Notes under the pieces: generated by a model
Database searches by the model: none
Told to the model about the DNA's origin: nothing
Seen by the model: only the letters and a program-made list of their open reading frames with translations
Origin: Sphingobacterium bambusae
GTDB taxonomy: Bacteria > Bacteroidota > Bacteroidia > Sphingobacteriales > Sphingobacteriaceae
Length of the DNA: 64,000 nt
Direction: 5' to 3'
NCBI RefSeq assembly: GCF_033955345.1
Contig: NZ_CP138332.1
Span: 2,914,001-2,978,000 of the forward strand
Made by a program: the position numbers and the translations under genes
Shown here: positions 36,561 to 44,484 of the stretch, one piece after another
Numbering within the stretch: position 1 is the first letter of the stretch
Layout: every line of letters begins with the position of its first letter

Positions 36561-37966
36561 GAATTGCCGGTGTATTTACGGATGATGTCGACGATGATTT
36601 TGTTGCCTTGTAGCTGTGGAAGATAATCGAACAAAATATAGAATTTCTCGGGGTTGGTCGCCAAACCCAGTTCCAAGAAGTTCAGCGCCTCGTTATACTG
36701 ACCATTCGCAAAGAGATAGGCCACTACACGATAATACAGTTCCGATGCTTCTGGATTCTGTTTGATAGCATCTGCCATCACATCAATGGCTTCGATATAT
36801 TTTCCCTGTTCGAAGTAAATCGAAGAAAAATCTAACCAGGCCTCTATATCCGTTGGATTGAGTTCAACGACTTTGGTGTAGGCAAATTCAGATTCCTCGA
36901 ACTGGTTGAGCTTGTATCGCGCGTCGGCTATCGCGAACCAATAGTCTGGATTGCTATCGTCGAGTTCTAGGGCTTTTTTATAAAAATGTAGGGATTCAAA
37001 CGGACGATCATCGAAATCTAATGTTACGCCAATGCCAAACCAACCATCCGCAAGTTGAGGATCTAGTTTTACCGCTTTCTTATAGTTTTCACGAGCCTCT
37101 TCCATCAACTCTAGTTTTTCGTAACATTCCCCAATAGCACAGTATACATCGGCGGTAGGTGTTTCGTATTCAAAACTTTGTTTGTACACGTCGATAGCTT
37201 CGGTGTATTTCTGTGTGCTGACCAGCACGTTTCCTTTGTTGAAATATGCTGGAACAAAAGATTCATTGATCAGCATGGCGTAATCGTAGGAATCGATCGC
37301 TTCTTCAAATCGTTCTAGCTTTTCGTAGACCATGCCTAGGTTAAACCATGCGGCGTAGGAATAAGGATCTTTGTCGATATATTGTTTGTAGAAGTCAATG
37401 CTCTCTTCAGGCTTCTCTAGTATTTCGTAGCAGAAAGCCAATGCATTTAAGGCATCGTCGTTCTCCATGTTTATCTCTAGCGACTTTTTGAGGTATTCGA
37501 TTGCTTTTTCATAATCGCCCTTTACCTGAAAGAGCTCTGCGGTCTGCAGATAAGCTTCTGCAGTATCTTCGCCCATTTCTATGGCTTTCAGAAAAAGAAC
37601 CTCCGCCTGTTCAATATCGCCCTGCAAAAGGCAGATGTTGCCTTTCAAGAGATATACCTCGCCACTGTTGGGCTCTAGCGCTGTAGCCTTGTCAAGTTGG
37701 CGTAAAGCATCGTCAAACTGGTTTATCCTTCCATAGATTTGTGCCTTCTTAAGGAGGAACAAGGTTTCGTAGGGATGTTGGCTGGTTGCATATTCGGCGA
37801 CTTGCAAGGCCTTAATGGGATCGTTTTTCTCGATGTAAAATTCGATTATGCTTTCAAAAGCCTTGGCATCAAAAAAATATTGATCTTGGTTACGAAGCAT
37901 TTCTTCGTAGCGATCAACAGACAGTTTTTGTTCCTCGGGCGAGCCAAATTCGAAATCTTCTTCCAT
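36557..37966 (-). CDS. Cytoplasmic TPR-repeat protein
   Basis: The 469-residue protein consists almost wholly of tetratricopeptide repeats, roughly twelve. Examples are AEAYLQTAELFQVKGDYEKA, YAAWFNLGMVYEKLERFEEA and TADVYCAIGECYEKLELMEE. There is no signal peptide or membrane segment. It is the first gene of a five-gene operon (TPR, aroE, gldD, MBL hydrolase, LolC/E) and overlaps aroE by four bases. A scaffold role is likely, but no partner can be named. Confidence 0.92.
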   Translation of the reverse strand: MEEDFEFGSPEEQKLSVDRYEEMLRNQDQYFFDAKAFESIIEFYIEKNDPIKALQVAEYATSQHPYETLFLLKKAQIYGRINQFDDALRQLDKATALEPNSGEVYLLKGNICLLQGDIEQAEVLFLKAIEMGEDTAEAYLQTAELFQVKGDYEKAIEYLKKSLEINMENDDALNALAFCYEILEKPEESIDFYKQYIDKDPYSYAAWFNLGMVYEKLERFEEAIDSYDYAMLINESFVPAYFNKGNVLVSTQKYTEAIDVYKQSFEYETPTADVYCAIGECYEKLELMEEARENYKKAVKLDPQLADGWFGIGVTLDFDDRPFESLHFYKKALELDDSNPDYWFAIADARYKLNQFEESEFAYTKVVELNPTDIEAWLDFSSIYFEQGKYIEAIDVMADAIKQNPEASELYYRVVAYLFANGQYNEALNFLELGLATNPEKFYILFDYLPQLQGNKIIVDIIRKYTGNS

Positions 37967-38081
37967 ATCACTCCTTTCATTTTAATTTTAAAATCGCTTG
38001 AATCCTCACTGTAGAAGAAATTTATAAAGAAAATGTGGTTTCTTGTCGTTTTTGTTTTCCACATATCCACATACGGCTATA

Positions 38082-38089
38082 CAAAGATA
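38082..38089 (-). promoter_or_regulatory. Candidate -7 element for the TPR-aroE-gldD operon
   Basis: TATCTTTG on the minus strand, a full TAnnTTTG match, gives a leader of about 112 bases to the ATG at 37966. The -33 region has no clear TTTG. Confidence 0.45.
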
Positions 38090-38114
38090 GCTTAAATATT
38101 TGATTTTAAACAGA

Positions 38115-38140
38115 AAAGCCGATCCTCACGGATCGGCTTT
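38115..38140 (-). terminator. Terminator of the OmpA-family gene
   Basis: A perfect 11-bp stem (38115-38125 with 38130-38140) has a 4-base loop. The minus-strand continuation is TTTTCTG followed by an A/T-rich tract. Confidence 0.75.
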
Positions 38141-38168
38141 CTTATCGTTTTATAATTCTTAGAAAGAA

Positions 38169-39560
38169 TTATTTTTTGATTTCTACACGACGGTTTTGTA
38201 CGCGGCCTTCTTCAGTTGAGTTAGATGCAACTGGATTAGCTTCGCCATATCCGTTAGCAGAGATGCTTGATGCAGAAACGCCAGCGTTAACCAAGTATTG
38301 TTTAACAGCGTTTGCACGGTCTTTAGACAAGTTCATGTTGTAGTCTTCAGAACCTTCTGCAGAAGCATAACCATCTAAAGTAACTGATGAGTTAGCTGAA
38401 CGTAATTCTTGAGCTAATTTATCCAAAGTAGCGTAAGATTCAGTTTTCAATACAGAGCTATCGAATTCGAATTGAATAGGAGCGAAGTAAGCACCAGCAG
38501 TAGCTTCTTTAACTACAGGCTCTGGGAATTTGATAGGACATCCTGAACCATCTACTGCAGTACCTGCAGGTGTTCCTGGACATTTGTCAAATTTATCAGA
38601 TACACCGTCACCATCAGAATCTTTGCTCAATTGATCAACAGTACCTTCTAAAGTAGATACGCGTTGTTTCAAAGCTTCAACTTCGTTACGCAATGAAGGA
38701 TCTTTCAACTCATCGTATAATGTTGCAACAGGGTTAGCAAAAGTTAAGTTTTCTTTGTCACGTGAACCTAAAGTGAACTCTAGACCACCGTAAACATTAG
38801 AGAATTTACCTTTAACATCTGAACGACCTGGACCGTACAACAAGTTGTCGTCTGTGAAGTTCATCGTGTAACCTAAGTTCAAGGCAACAACTTCAGATAA
38901 TTTGAATTTCACACCTACACCTACTGGTACGTAAGCTGCTAATTTGTAATCGCGGTCACCAGTATTTTCTCTGTCTCCAAAGATTTCAGATCCCCATCTT
39001 TGTCCCTCTGGGTTGCTTTGTACGTTGTAAACTTCGTTACCTGTGAAATCGTTGTTTGCATATTGAACAGGGTTGTTCGCGAATACACCCAAACCTACTT
39101 TAGCGTAGAAGTTAACTGCATTTTCTCTTCTTAGGAAGTCGATAGTACCTAATTGGAAAACACCATTTAAGCTAGCTGCCCAGTTTACATCAGTTTCTGC
39201 TGATCTTGCACCCAAAGAGTTTTCTGGAGTTGTTACTAGATCGCTGTTGAAAGTTTTGATACGACCACGGTTACCTTCCAATTCCAAACCGAATAGGTGA
39301 GAGAATTGTTTGCGTACAGTTAAACCATAGTACTCACCAACTTTGTTTTGGAAGTAACCAACTTTTTGACCGAAGTTGTTGGATCCACCTACCAATACGT
39401 TTGGAGTGGTGATACCGCCTTGAATACCGATCGACCAAGTTCTGTATTGTGATCTTCCACCAAATACAGTTGGAGTTTGTGCTTGAGCGCTCTCAGCAAA
39501 ACCTAAAGCGGCGACTAAAGAAGCTGCAACAGCTGTTTTTTTAATTGTAGAATAGTTCAT
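38169..39560 (-). CDS. OmpA-family outer-membrane protein
   Basis: The 463-residue protein has a signal peptide (STIKKTAVAASLVAALGFAE, cleavage after AQA). An N-terminal beta-barrel of about 260 residues follows (RSQYRTWSIGIQGGITTPNV, VGVGVKFKLSEVVALNLGYT). A calcium-type thrombospondin-3 stretch follows (DSDGDGVSDKFDKCPGTPAG). The C-terminal OmpA domain binds peptidoglycan (NLSKDRANAVKQYLVNAGV, GRVQNRRVEIKK). Codon choice is biased, as in highly expressed genes. The frame is open to 39641, but the first 27 residues (start MAPLLLSYVK) precede the signal peptide, so the ATG at 39560 is preferred. Confidence 0.95.
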   Translation of the reverse strand: MNYSTIKKTAVAASLVAALGFAESAQAQTPTVFGGRSQYRTWSIGIQGGITTPNVLVGGSNNFGQKVGYFQNKVGEYYGLTVRKQFSHLFGLELEGNRGRIKTFNSDLVTTPENSLGARSAETDVNWAASLNGVFQLGTIDFLRRENAVNFYAKVGLGVFANNPVQYANNDFTGNEVYNVQSNPEGQRWGSEIFGDRENTGDRDYKLAAYVPVGVGVKFKLSEVVALNLGYTMNFTDDNLLYGPGRSDVKGKFSNVYGGLEFTLGSRDKENLTFANPVATLYDELKDPSLRNEVEALKQRVSTLEGTVDQLSKDSDGDGVSDKFDKCPGTPAGTAVDGSGCPIKFPEPVVKEATAGAYFAPIQFEFDSSVLKTESYATLDKLAQELRSANSSVTLDGYASAEGSEDYNMNLSKDRANAVKQYLVNAGVSASSISANGYGEANPVASNSTEEGRVQNRRVEIKK

Positions 39561-39803
39561 ACTCTTGTTTTTAAGGTTATTAAAATTTTTAATTGTTTTC
39601 ACGTTTTCAATTTTAACATAACTTAACAATAACGGTGCCAAAAAATATCCCCCTCACAAAAAGTTTTGTTAAAGACCAAATTTACTGACAATCAGCAAAA
39701 ATGTTCGCGTAAAAGTATGTATATAATTTAAAAGCGCAAAATTTTTTGAGTTTTTTTGCCCGAAAGTCAATAAAAACCGATCTCATGTAGTTAATAAACT
39801 ACG

Positions 39804-40817
39804 CTAAAGAATAAAATGTATAACGGCAAGCGATAGTCCGCCAAGTACAGCGCTGACCGGAATAGTGAGGATCCAAGCCCACAATAAACTGATCGTGACA
39901 CCCCATCGTACCGCCGATACCCGTTTAACGACACCTACACCGATAATCGAACCGGTAATGGTGTGGGTGGTGGACGCCGGAATACCGAAATGTTCTGTAA
40001 CACCTAGAGTTACCGCACCTGCCGTTTCAGCGGCAACACCTTCCAACGGGGTCACCTTCGTGATTTTTGTTCCCATTGTTTTCACGATCTTCCAACCACC
40101 GCTCATTGTTCCAGCGGCGATGGCGATATAACAGGATAAAGGTACCCAAGCCGGCATTGCCTCAAAGTTGGGAATGACCTGTTCTGCGATTAAGGCTGTT
40201 GCAATAATACCCATGACCTTCTGCGCATCATTTCCACCATGGGCGAAGCTTAGCGCGGCAGAGGAAATTAATTGACAGATCTTAAACCACTTTTCTGCTA
40301 CTGCTGGTCTAGCATGTCTTGCGAGATTCATGATGATCAAGGTAATGATAACGGAAATAAACATCCCGAGAATCGGAGCTAAGACAATAAAAGACACTGT
40401 TTTTAAAATGGCACTTTGATTTACGGCAGTTAGTGGGTTTGCTCCACTTATCCAAGCGTAGGCCATTCCAGATCCGGCAAAGCCACCAATCAAGGTGTGT
40501 GAAGAGCTTGACGGAATACCGTAGTACCAAGTAAAAAGGTTCCAAGAGATTGCCGCCACGAGGCCGGCAAAGATAACCTCCAAAGTGATATATTCTTCCA
40601 GTACGGTCTTGGCAATGGTATTGGCTACTTTGTGGTCGGTAAAGTAAAAGTATGCTGCAAAGTTAAAAAGTGCAGCCCAAAGCACGGCCATAAAGGGCGT
40701 GAGTACTTTGGTTGAAACCACGGTAGCGATAGAATTGGCCGCATCATGGAATCCATTGATATAGTCGAATGCGATCGCAAGGATCACCACGACGATCAAT
40801 AATGTTGAAGTTTCCAT
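39804..40817 (-). CDS. pit: PiT-family inorganic phosphate transporter
   Basis: The 337-residue integral membrane protein has about ten helices. It carries the two inverted family signatures: FDYINGFHDAANSIATVVST near residue 17 and SSAALSFAHGGNDAQKVMGI near 190. GIPSSSSHTLIGG and GIPASTTHTITGS are the matching PSSxTH loops. It takes up phosphate as a neutral metal complex, driven by protons. It follows the DUF47 gene by 27 bases, the common DUF47-pit arrangement. Confidence 0.96.
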   Translation of the reverse strand: METSTLLIVVVILAIAFDYINGFHDAANSIATVVSTKVLTPFMAVLWAALFNFAAYFYFTDHKVANTIAKTVLEEYITLEVIFAGLVAAISWNLFTWYYGIPSSSSHTLIGGFAGSGMAYAWISGANPLTAVNQSAILKTVSFIVLAPILGMFISVIITLIIMNLARHARPAVAEKWFKICQLISSAALSFAHGGNDAQKVMGIIATALIAEQVIPNFEAMPAWVPLSCYIAIAAGTMSGGWKIVKTMGTKITKVTPLEGVAAETAGAVTLGVTEHFGIPASTTHTITGSIIGVGVVKRVSAVRWGVTISLLWAWILTIPVSAVLGGLSLAVIHFIL

Positions 40818-40844
40818 ATATGTTATGATTACTGAATGCTGGGG

Positions 40845-41492
40845 TTAAGCATTCTTCACTAAAATACTTTCTAATACGTTGGCCACATCCTCACATTTAT
40901 CTGTAGCATCTTCCATGGCAGAGAGTACTTCTTTTGTCTTGATCAATGTAATAGCGTCTTTTTCGAATTCAAAAAGTTCGCCCACGGCTTTATCGAAAAT
41001 ATAATCAGCTTTGTTTTCCACACTGTTGATGCGTACACATGAATCTGTAATGTTGCGGATGTTTTTAAGATCCCGTAGTTCATTGACAGCAGTTGCCACG
41101 TGCTCTGTTGCTTCCACGATAAGATCCGTGATCTCTTTCATGGCTTGGCTTGGGGTGTGCACCTTGTAAAGTTCCATGCGGTTGGATGCTCCATGGATAA
41201 AGTCGGCTACGTCATCCAAAGAACTTGCTAAGGCATGGATATCTTCCCTGTCAAAAGGGGTGATAAAATTCTTTCCTAGTTCCAAGTGGATTTGGTGTGT
41301 GATATTATCGCCTCTGTGTTCAAGGTCTTCTAATTTTTTATTCAGATCGGCGCGTTTGGCCAAATCTGTGGAATAAACCGTTTCCTGCAGTAGTTTGGCC
41401 ATTTCGATAAGGTTGGAACCTGCCTGTTCAAACAAAGGAAAGAACTTCTTGTCCTTTGGAACGAAATACTGAAAAATGCTATTTAAAGACAT
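40845..41492 (-). CDS. DUF47 (PhoU-like) phosphate transport regulator
   Basis: The 215-residue all-helical cytoplasmic protein of the DUF47/TIGR00153 family has the PhoU-like motif DREDIHALASSLDDVADFIH and a second one near the C-terminus (EVLSAMEDATDKCEDVANVL). These proteins are encoded next to Pit transporters and are thought to control or gate phosphate uptake. It is the first gene of the operon. A TAATTTTG promoter and three TTAAG boxes spaced 11-12 bases lie upstream. Confidence 0.94.
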   Translation of the reverse strand: MSLNSIFQYFVPKDKKFFPLFEQAGSNLIEMAKLLQETVYSTDLAKRADLNKKLEDLEHRGDNITHQIHLELGKNFITPFDREDIHALASSLDDVADFIHGASNRMELYKVHTPSQAMKEITDLIVEATEHVATAVNELRDLKNIRNITDSCVRINSVENKADYIFDKAVGELFEFEKDAITLIKTKEVLSAMEDATDKCEDVANVLESILVKNA

Positions 41493-41508
41493 ATTGATTG
41501 AATTTCTG

Positions 41509-41555
41509 CAAAATTATGAATGATATGTTAAGTTAATGTTAAGTTTTCCATTAAG
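41509..41555 (-). promoter_or_regulatory. Promoter and candidate Pho box of the DUF47-pit operon
   Basis: TAATTTTG at 41516-41509 gives a start near 41505 and a 13-base leader. TTAAG occurs on the plus strand at 41528, 41539 and 41551, so the minus strand reads CTTAACATTAACTTAACATA with repeats 11-12 bases apart. These cover about -24 to -51 and replace the -33 element. That placement suits an activator of the PhoB/PhoP type. Confidence 0.5.
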
Positions 41556-41575
41556 GATGTAACACTAATCTCATA

Positions 41576-42610
41576 TTAATTGTTTTTGGCGGGTTCTAAT
41601 GTGAAGCCAAATGTTGTGCCGATGCCCTCTGTACTTCTGACGTTTACATTCTGTTCATGTGCTTCAACGATATGTTTGACGATGGCCAAACCAAGACCTG
41701 ATCCTCCAATTTCACGGGAACGGCTCTTATCTGTTCTGTAGAATCGCTCGAAGACTCTTGGTAGATTTTTTTCTTCTATACCAAGTCCGTCGTCGGTAAC
41801 TTCTACAAGAATCTGCTCAAACAGCGGAAATATGGAGATCGAGGTTCGCCCGTTCTTCTTTCCATATTTGATGGAATTATCGATCAGGTTTATAAGCACC
41901 TGTTGGATACGCTTTCTATCGGCCTTCACCAATATCGGATGATTTGGCTTGCCCTTGTAACGAATTTGTATATTGCTTCCGGCAGCCTTAGCCTCCAAGT
42001 CTTCCATACACTCCTTGATCAAGGTAACGATATCAAACTTTTCGATCGTCAGCGAGATAGTTCCTGTTTCCAATTTAGAGATCTCGTCCAGATCATGGAT
42101 AAGATAACTCAGCCGGTCTAGGTTTCTCGCTGCTTTATCGAGGAAATTCTTTGCAATATCCGGATCGTCGTCTATAAGCCCGTCTTGTAGTGTCTCCACG
42201 TATCCTTGTGTGGCGAAAAGCGGTGTCTTGAACTCGTGCGAGATATTGGATAAAAATTCTTTTCGAAATTGCGCCTGTTCCTTCAACTTATTTATCTCGG
42301 AAGCCTTTTGTTTTGCCCAATCTCTAACTTCCTTCTCTGCGTTTGCGATGGGATCGTCCGCGATATGCTCTCCGAGGGCATCCTTAAGATCTTTGCCTAG
42401 CTTCAGGTTGTGGATGAGCTTATAGACATTGCGAATGCGTTTATATACAAAACGCTCGAAAAGATTTAGCAGCACAACGAAGCTTAAAATGCTTATTGCA
42501 AGAAAAATGAGGGCAGCTACAGATAGACTTCCTCGATGAAAATAGTCTGTTGCAGCGACAAGCAGAGCAAAACTGCAGGAAATAAGAAGGACAAAGACTC
42601 TAAAATTCAT
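41576..42610 (-). CDS. Membrane sensor histidine kinase, PhoR-like
   Basis: The 344-residue kinase has two N-terminal membrane helices (VLLISCSFALLVAATDYF and SVAALIFLAISILSFVVLLN) with a very short periplasmic loop. The H-box FLSNISHEFKTPLFATQGYV (His near residue 125) follows. The N-box is LINLIDNSIKYGKKNG, and the ATP-binding G-boxes are DDGLGIEEKNLPRVFERFYR and GGSGLGLAIVKHIVE. The near absence of a sensor loop and the neighbouring phosphate uptake genes resemble PhoR. No response regulator gene is adjacent in the window. A hairpin ending in seven T residues directly precedes the start codon. Confidence 0.93.
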   Translation of the reverse strand: MNFRVFVLLISCSFALLVAATDYFHRGSLSVAALIFLAISILSFVVLLNLFERFVYKRIRNVYKLIHNLKLGKDLKDALGEHIADDPIANAEKEVRDWAKQKASEINKLKEQAQFRKEFLSNISHEFKTPLFATQGYVETLQDGLIDDDPDIAKNFLDKAARNLDRLSYLIHDLDEISKLETGTISLTIEKFDIVTLIKECMEDLEAKAAGSNIQIRYKGKPNHPILVKADRKRIQQVLINLIDNSIKYGKKNGRTSISIFPLFEQILVEVTDDGLGIEEKNLPRVFERFYRTDKSRSREIGGSGLGLAIVKHIVEAHEQNVNVRSTEGIGTTFGFTLEPAKNN

Positions 42611-42634
42611 AAAAAAAGCTTCGTTAAACGAAGC
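42611..42634 (-). terminator. Terminator-like hairpin between psd and the histidine kinase
   Basis: The stem GCTTCG/CGAAGC (42618-42623 with 42629-42634), extendable by a bp at each side, is followed on the minus strand by seven T residues. These run straight into the ATG of the kinase gene (42610). It lies 30 bases after the psd stop. Confidence 0.6.
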
Positions 42635-42664
42635 CTAAATTACAAATACTGTATTAAAATAATG

Positions 42665-43318
42665 TTAAAATGTAGCAATTACCGTTTTTCCGCCTACTAC
42701 TTTGTCGCCGATCTGCACATTGACTTTGGTGCCTAGGGGAAGGAAAAGGTCTACTCGAGAACCAAATTTGATGAATCCAAATTCTTCGCCTTGCTTCACC
42801 ACATCATTTTCACCAACATACCAAACAATTCGTCTGGCCATGGCGCCAGCGATCTGGCGGAATAATACTTCCACGTTGGATTGGTTTTTGACCACAACGG
42901 TTGTGCGCTCGTTGTCGGTCGATGATTTTGGATGCCAAGCGACAAGAAACTTGCCGGGATGGTATTTAAAATAAGACACTATTCCGCTGATTGGGTTTCT
43001 GTTGACATGCACATTAATGGGCGACATGAAAATAGACACCTGAATGCGGCGATCTTGGAAGTATTCGCTTTCTACCGTTTCTTCAATTACCACCACTTTG
43101 CCATCTGCAGGGCATAGCACGATGCCATCGTTTATACTAATTTTTTTGTTTGGGCTTCGAAAAAATTGCAGGATAACGATCAGTAGGAATGCCGAGAGCA
43201 GATATAGAAACCATTTTACGTAAGGCGACGCATCATAATAATCTGCCAGCGCATTGCTTACAAATGCAAATAGAACAACGATTGCCAAGCTTGTATATCC
43301 TTCTTTGTGGAATTTCAT
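42665..43318 (-). CDS. psd: Phosphatidylserine decarboxylase, short proenzyme form
   Basis: The 217-residue protein has N-terminal hydrophobic segments (LAIVVLFAFVSNALADYY and WFLYLLSAFLLIVILQFF). The catalytic part begins at about residue 65 (GIVLCPADGKVVVIEE). The self-cleavage site GS lies in FIKFGSRVDLFLPLG, where the serine becomes the pyruvoyl group. The enzyme makes phosphatidylethanolamine at the inner membrane. The His-bearing VHVNRNPISGIVSYF segment is also conserved. It is transcribed from TATATTTG at 43334-43341. Confidence 0.95.
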   Translation of the reverse strand: MKFHKEGYTSLAIVVLFAFVSNALADYYDASPYVKWFLYLLSAFLLIVILQFFRSPNKKISINDGIVLCPADGKVVVIEETVESEYFQDRRIQVSIFMSPINVHVNRNPISGIVSYFKYHPGKFLVAWHPKSSTDNERTTVVVKNQSNVEVLFRQIAGAMARRIVWYVGENDVVKQGEEFGFIKFGSRVDLFLPLGTKVNVQIGDKVVGGKTVIATF

Positions 43319-43333
43319 GTCTCAATTTTTTTG

Positions 43334-43341
43334 CAAATATA
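43334..43341 (-). promoter_or_regulatory. -7 element TATATTTG of psd
   Basis: A full match to TAnnTTTG, with a start near 43330 and about a 12-base leader to the psd ATG at 43318. The -33 element is poorly conserved. Confidence 0.5.
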
Positions 43342-43360
43342 TGATATTCGTCGCATTCGG

Positions 43361-44476
43361 CTAAGGTTGTTTTTCTCTTTCGACCGTTAAGCTGTTAAAA
43401 TTAAATACGCCGGCCTCGCTAATACTAAGTTTGCCTGATATTGTCAACGTGTCCGCGATGGGTTGCCCCTGTTCATCTATAGAGGGGAAATAGTAGGGAA
43501 TATCCTTGATGACCATTTCCAAATATTTGTTTAGCGCGGTGGTCTTCAAGGGTTGACTAAGGGTTATCATTTCCGGATCACCTTCGTTGCTCAATGACAC
43601 CCTGTAGGCGAATTCTTCTTCCATATTTTGAAAACTTGGATTTGCAGCAAATGCACCATTCAATTTGTCGGAAAGGTAAGCGTTGAATCCGCTATAATCA
43701 TCAAAATTACACTGTTTGAACAGCATACGTTCTCCAATGATAAAAGACTGCGAGGGGATGATTGTCAACGGCACACGGTATCCCCGGTCCTGAAACAGAT
43801 TGAACCCTTCCGTTAGTACGCCATTTTTGTCATACACTTCTTCAGTAAACAGCACTTTTTTGTTCTTATCGTCTACCATGTTTGTTGTCCAGTATCCCGA
43901 AGGTAGTCCGTTTTTGATTTTCCCTTTTCTCTCGAAAAAAGGGAAACCATACTCGTTATAGAATTCGAAAGGCATTTTAAATTCATAGTTTCCTTCTCCC
44001 GCAACCACACGCTGCCGTCCTAGCCGATCCCAATAGTCTGAAATTGTTCCTCCACCGTTGTCAAAGTTAACGGTGAGCATGGGCTTTCCATCCGGATAGT
44101 AATATTTCCAATCGCCAATGGGGCGATTCTCTTTAAATGTAGCTTCCCATTTTAGCGCTCCATTGGGGTGGTAGGCCTTGAAAGCCCCCTCTTTAACGCC
44201 TTCATTGTAGTAACCTGTTAAGACTACCGTTCCATTCCTATTGAAATCCTTAAATTCCCCATGGAATGCATTTTTGGCAACAATGAATTGCGAAAGGCGC
44301 TCAATAGATTTGAACTGACAATCTTTGTCTACAAGATAGTAATGGTCATCATAATAAAAACGAACGAGCCCTTCGGGAGCTTTCTCAAAAAGGGTATCTT
44401 TCTTGACCACTTCCGTTTGCCCAAAAGAAGACAGTGCGGTCAACCATATCCATAAAAACAATTTAAGCTTTTTCAT
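43361..44476 (-). CDS. Exported MORN-repeat (YwqK-like) protein
   Basis: The 371-residue protein has a signal peptide (MKKLKLFLWIWLTALSSFGQ). MORN-type motifs occupy about residues 70-210: GEFKDFNRNGTVVLTGYYNE, GAFKAYHPNGALKWEATF and GDWKYYYPDGKPMLTVNF. The C-terminal third (residues about 260-371) has a TonB-C-like feel (EFAYRVSLSNEGDPEMITLS, AGVFNFNSLTVE), but this is uncertain. The frame is open upstream through a TTG at 44504, but the signal peptide fits the ATG at 44476, eight bases after the polA stop. It is probably cotranscribed with polA. The function is unknown. Confidence 0.85.
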   Translation of the reverse strand: MKKLKLFLWIWLTALSSFGQTEVVKKDTLFEKAPEGLVRFYYDDHYYLVDKDCQFKSIERLSQFIVAKNAFHGEFKDFNRNGTVVLTGYYNEGVKEGAFKAYHPNGALKWEATFKENRPIGDWKYYYPDGKPMLTVNFDNGGGTISDYWDRLGRQRVVAGEGNYEFKMPFEFYNEYGFPFFERKGKIKNGLPSGYWTTNMVDDKNKKVLFTEEVYDKNGVLTEGFNLFQDRGYRVPLTIIPSQSFIIGERMLFKQCNFDDYSGFNAYLSDKLNGAFAANPSFQNMEEEFAYRVSLSNEGDPEMITLSQPLKTTALNKYLEMVIKDIPYYFPSIDEQGQPIADTLTISGKLSISEAGVFNFNSLTVEREKQP

Positions 44477-44484
44477 AAATTCAT

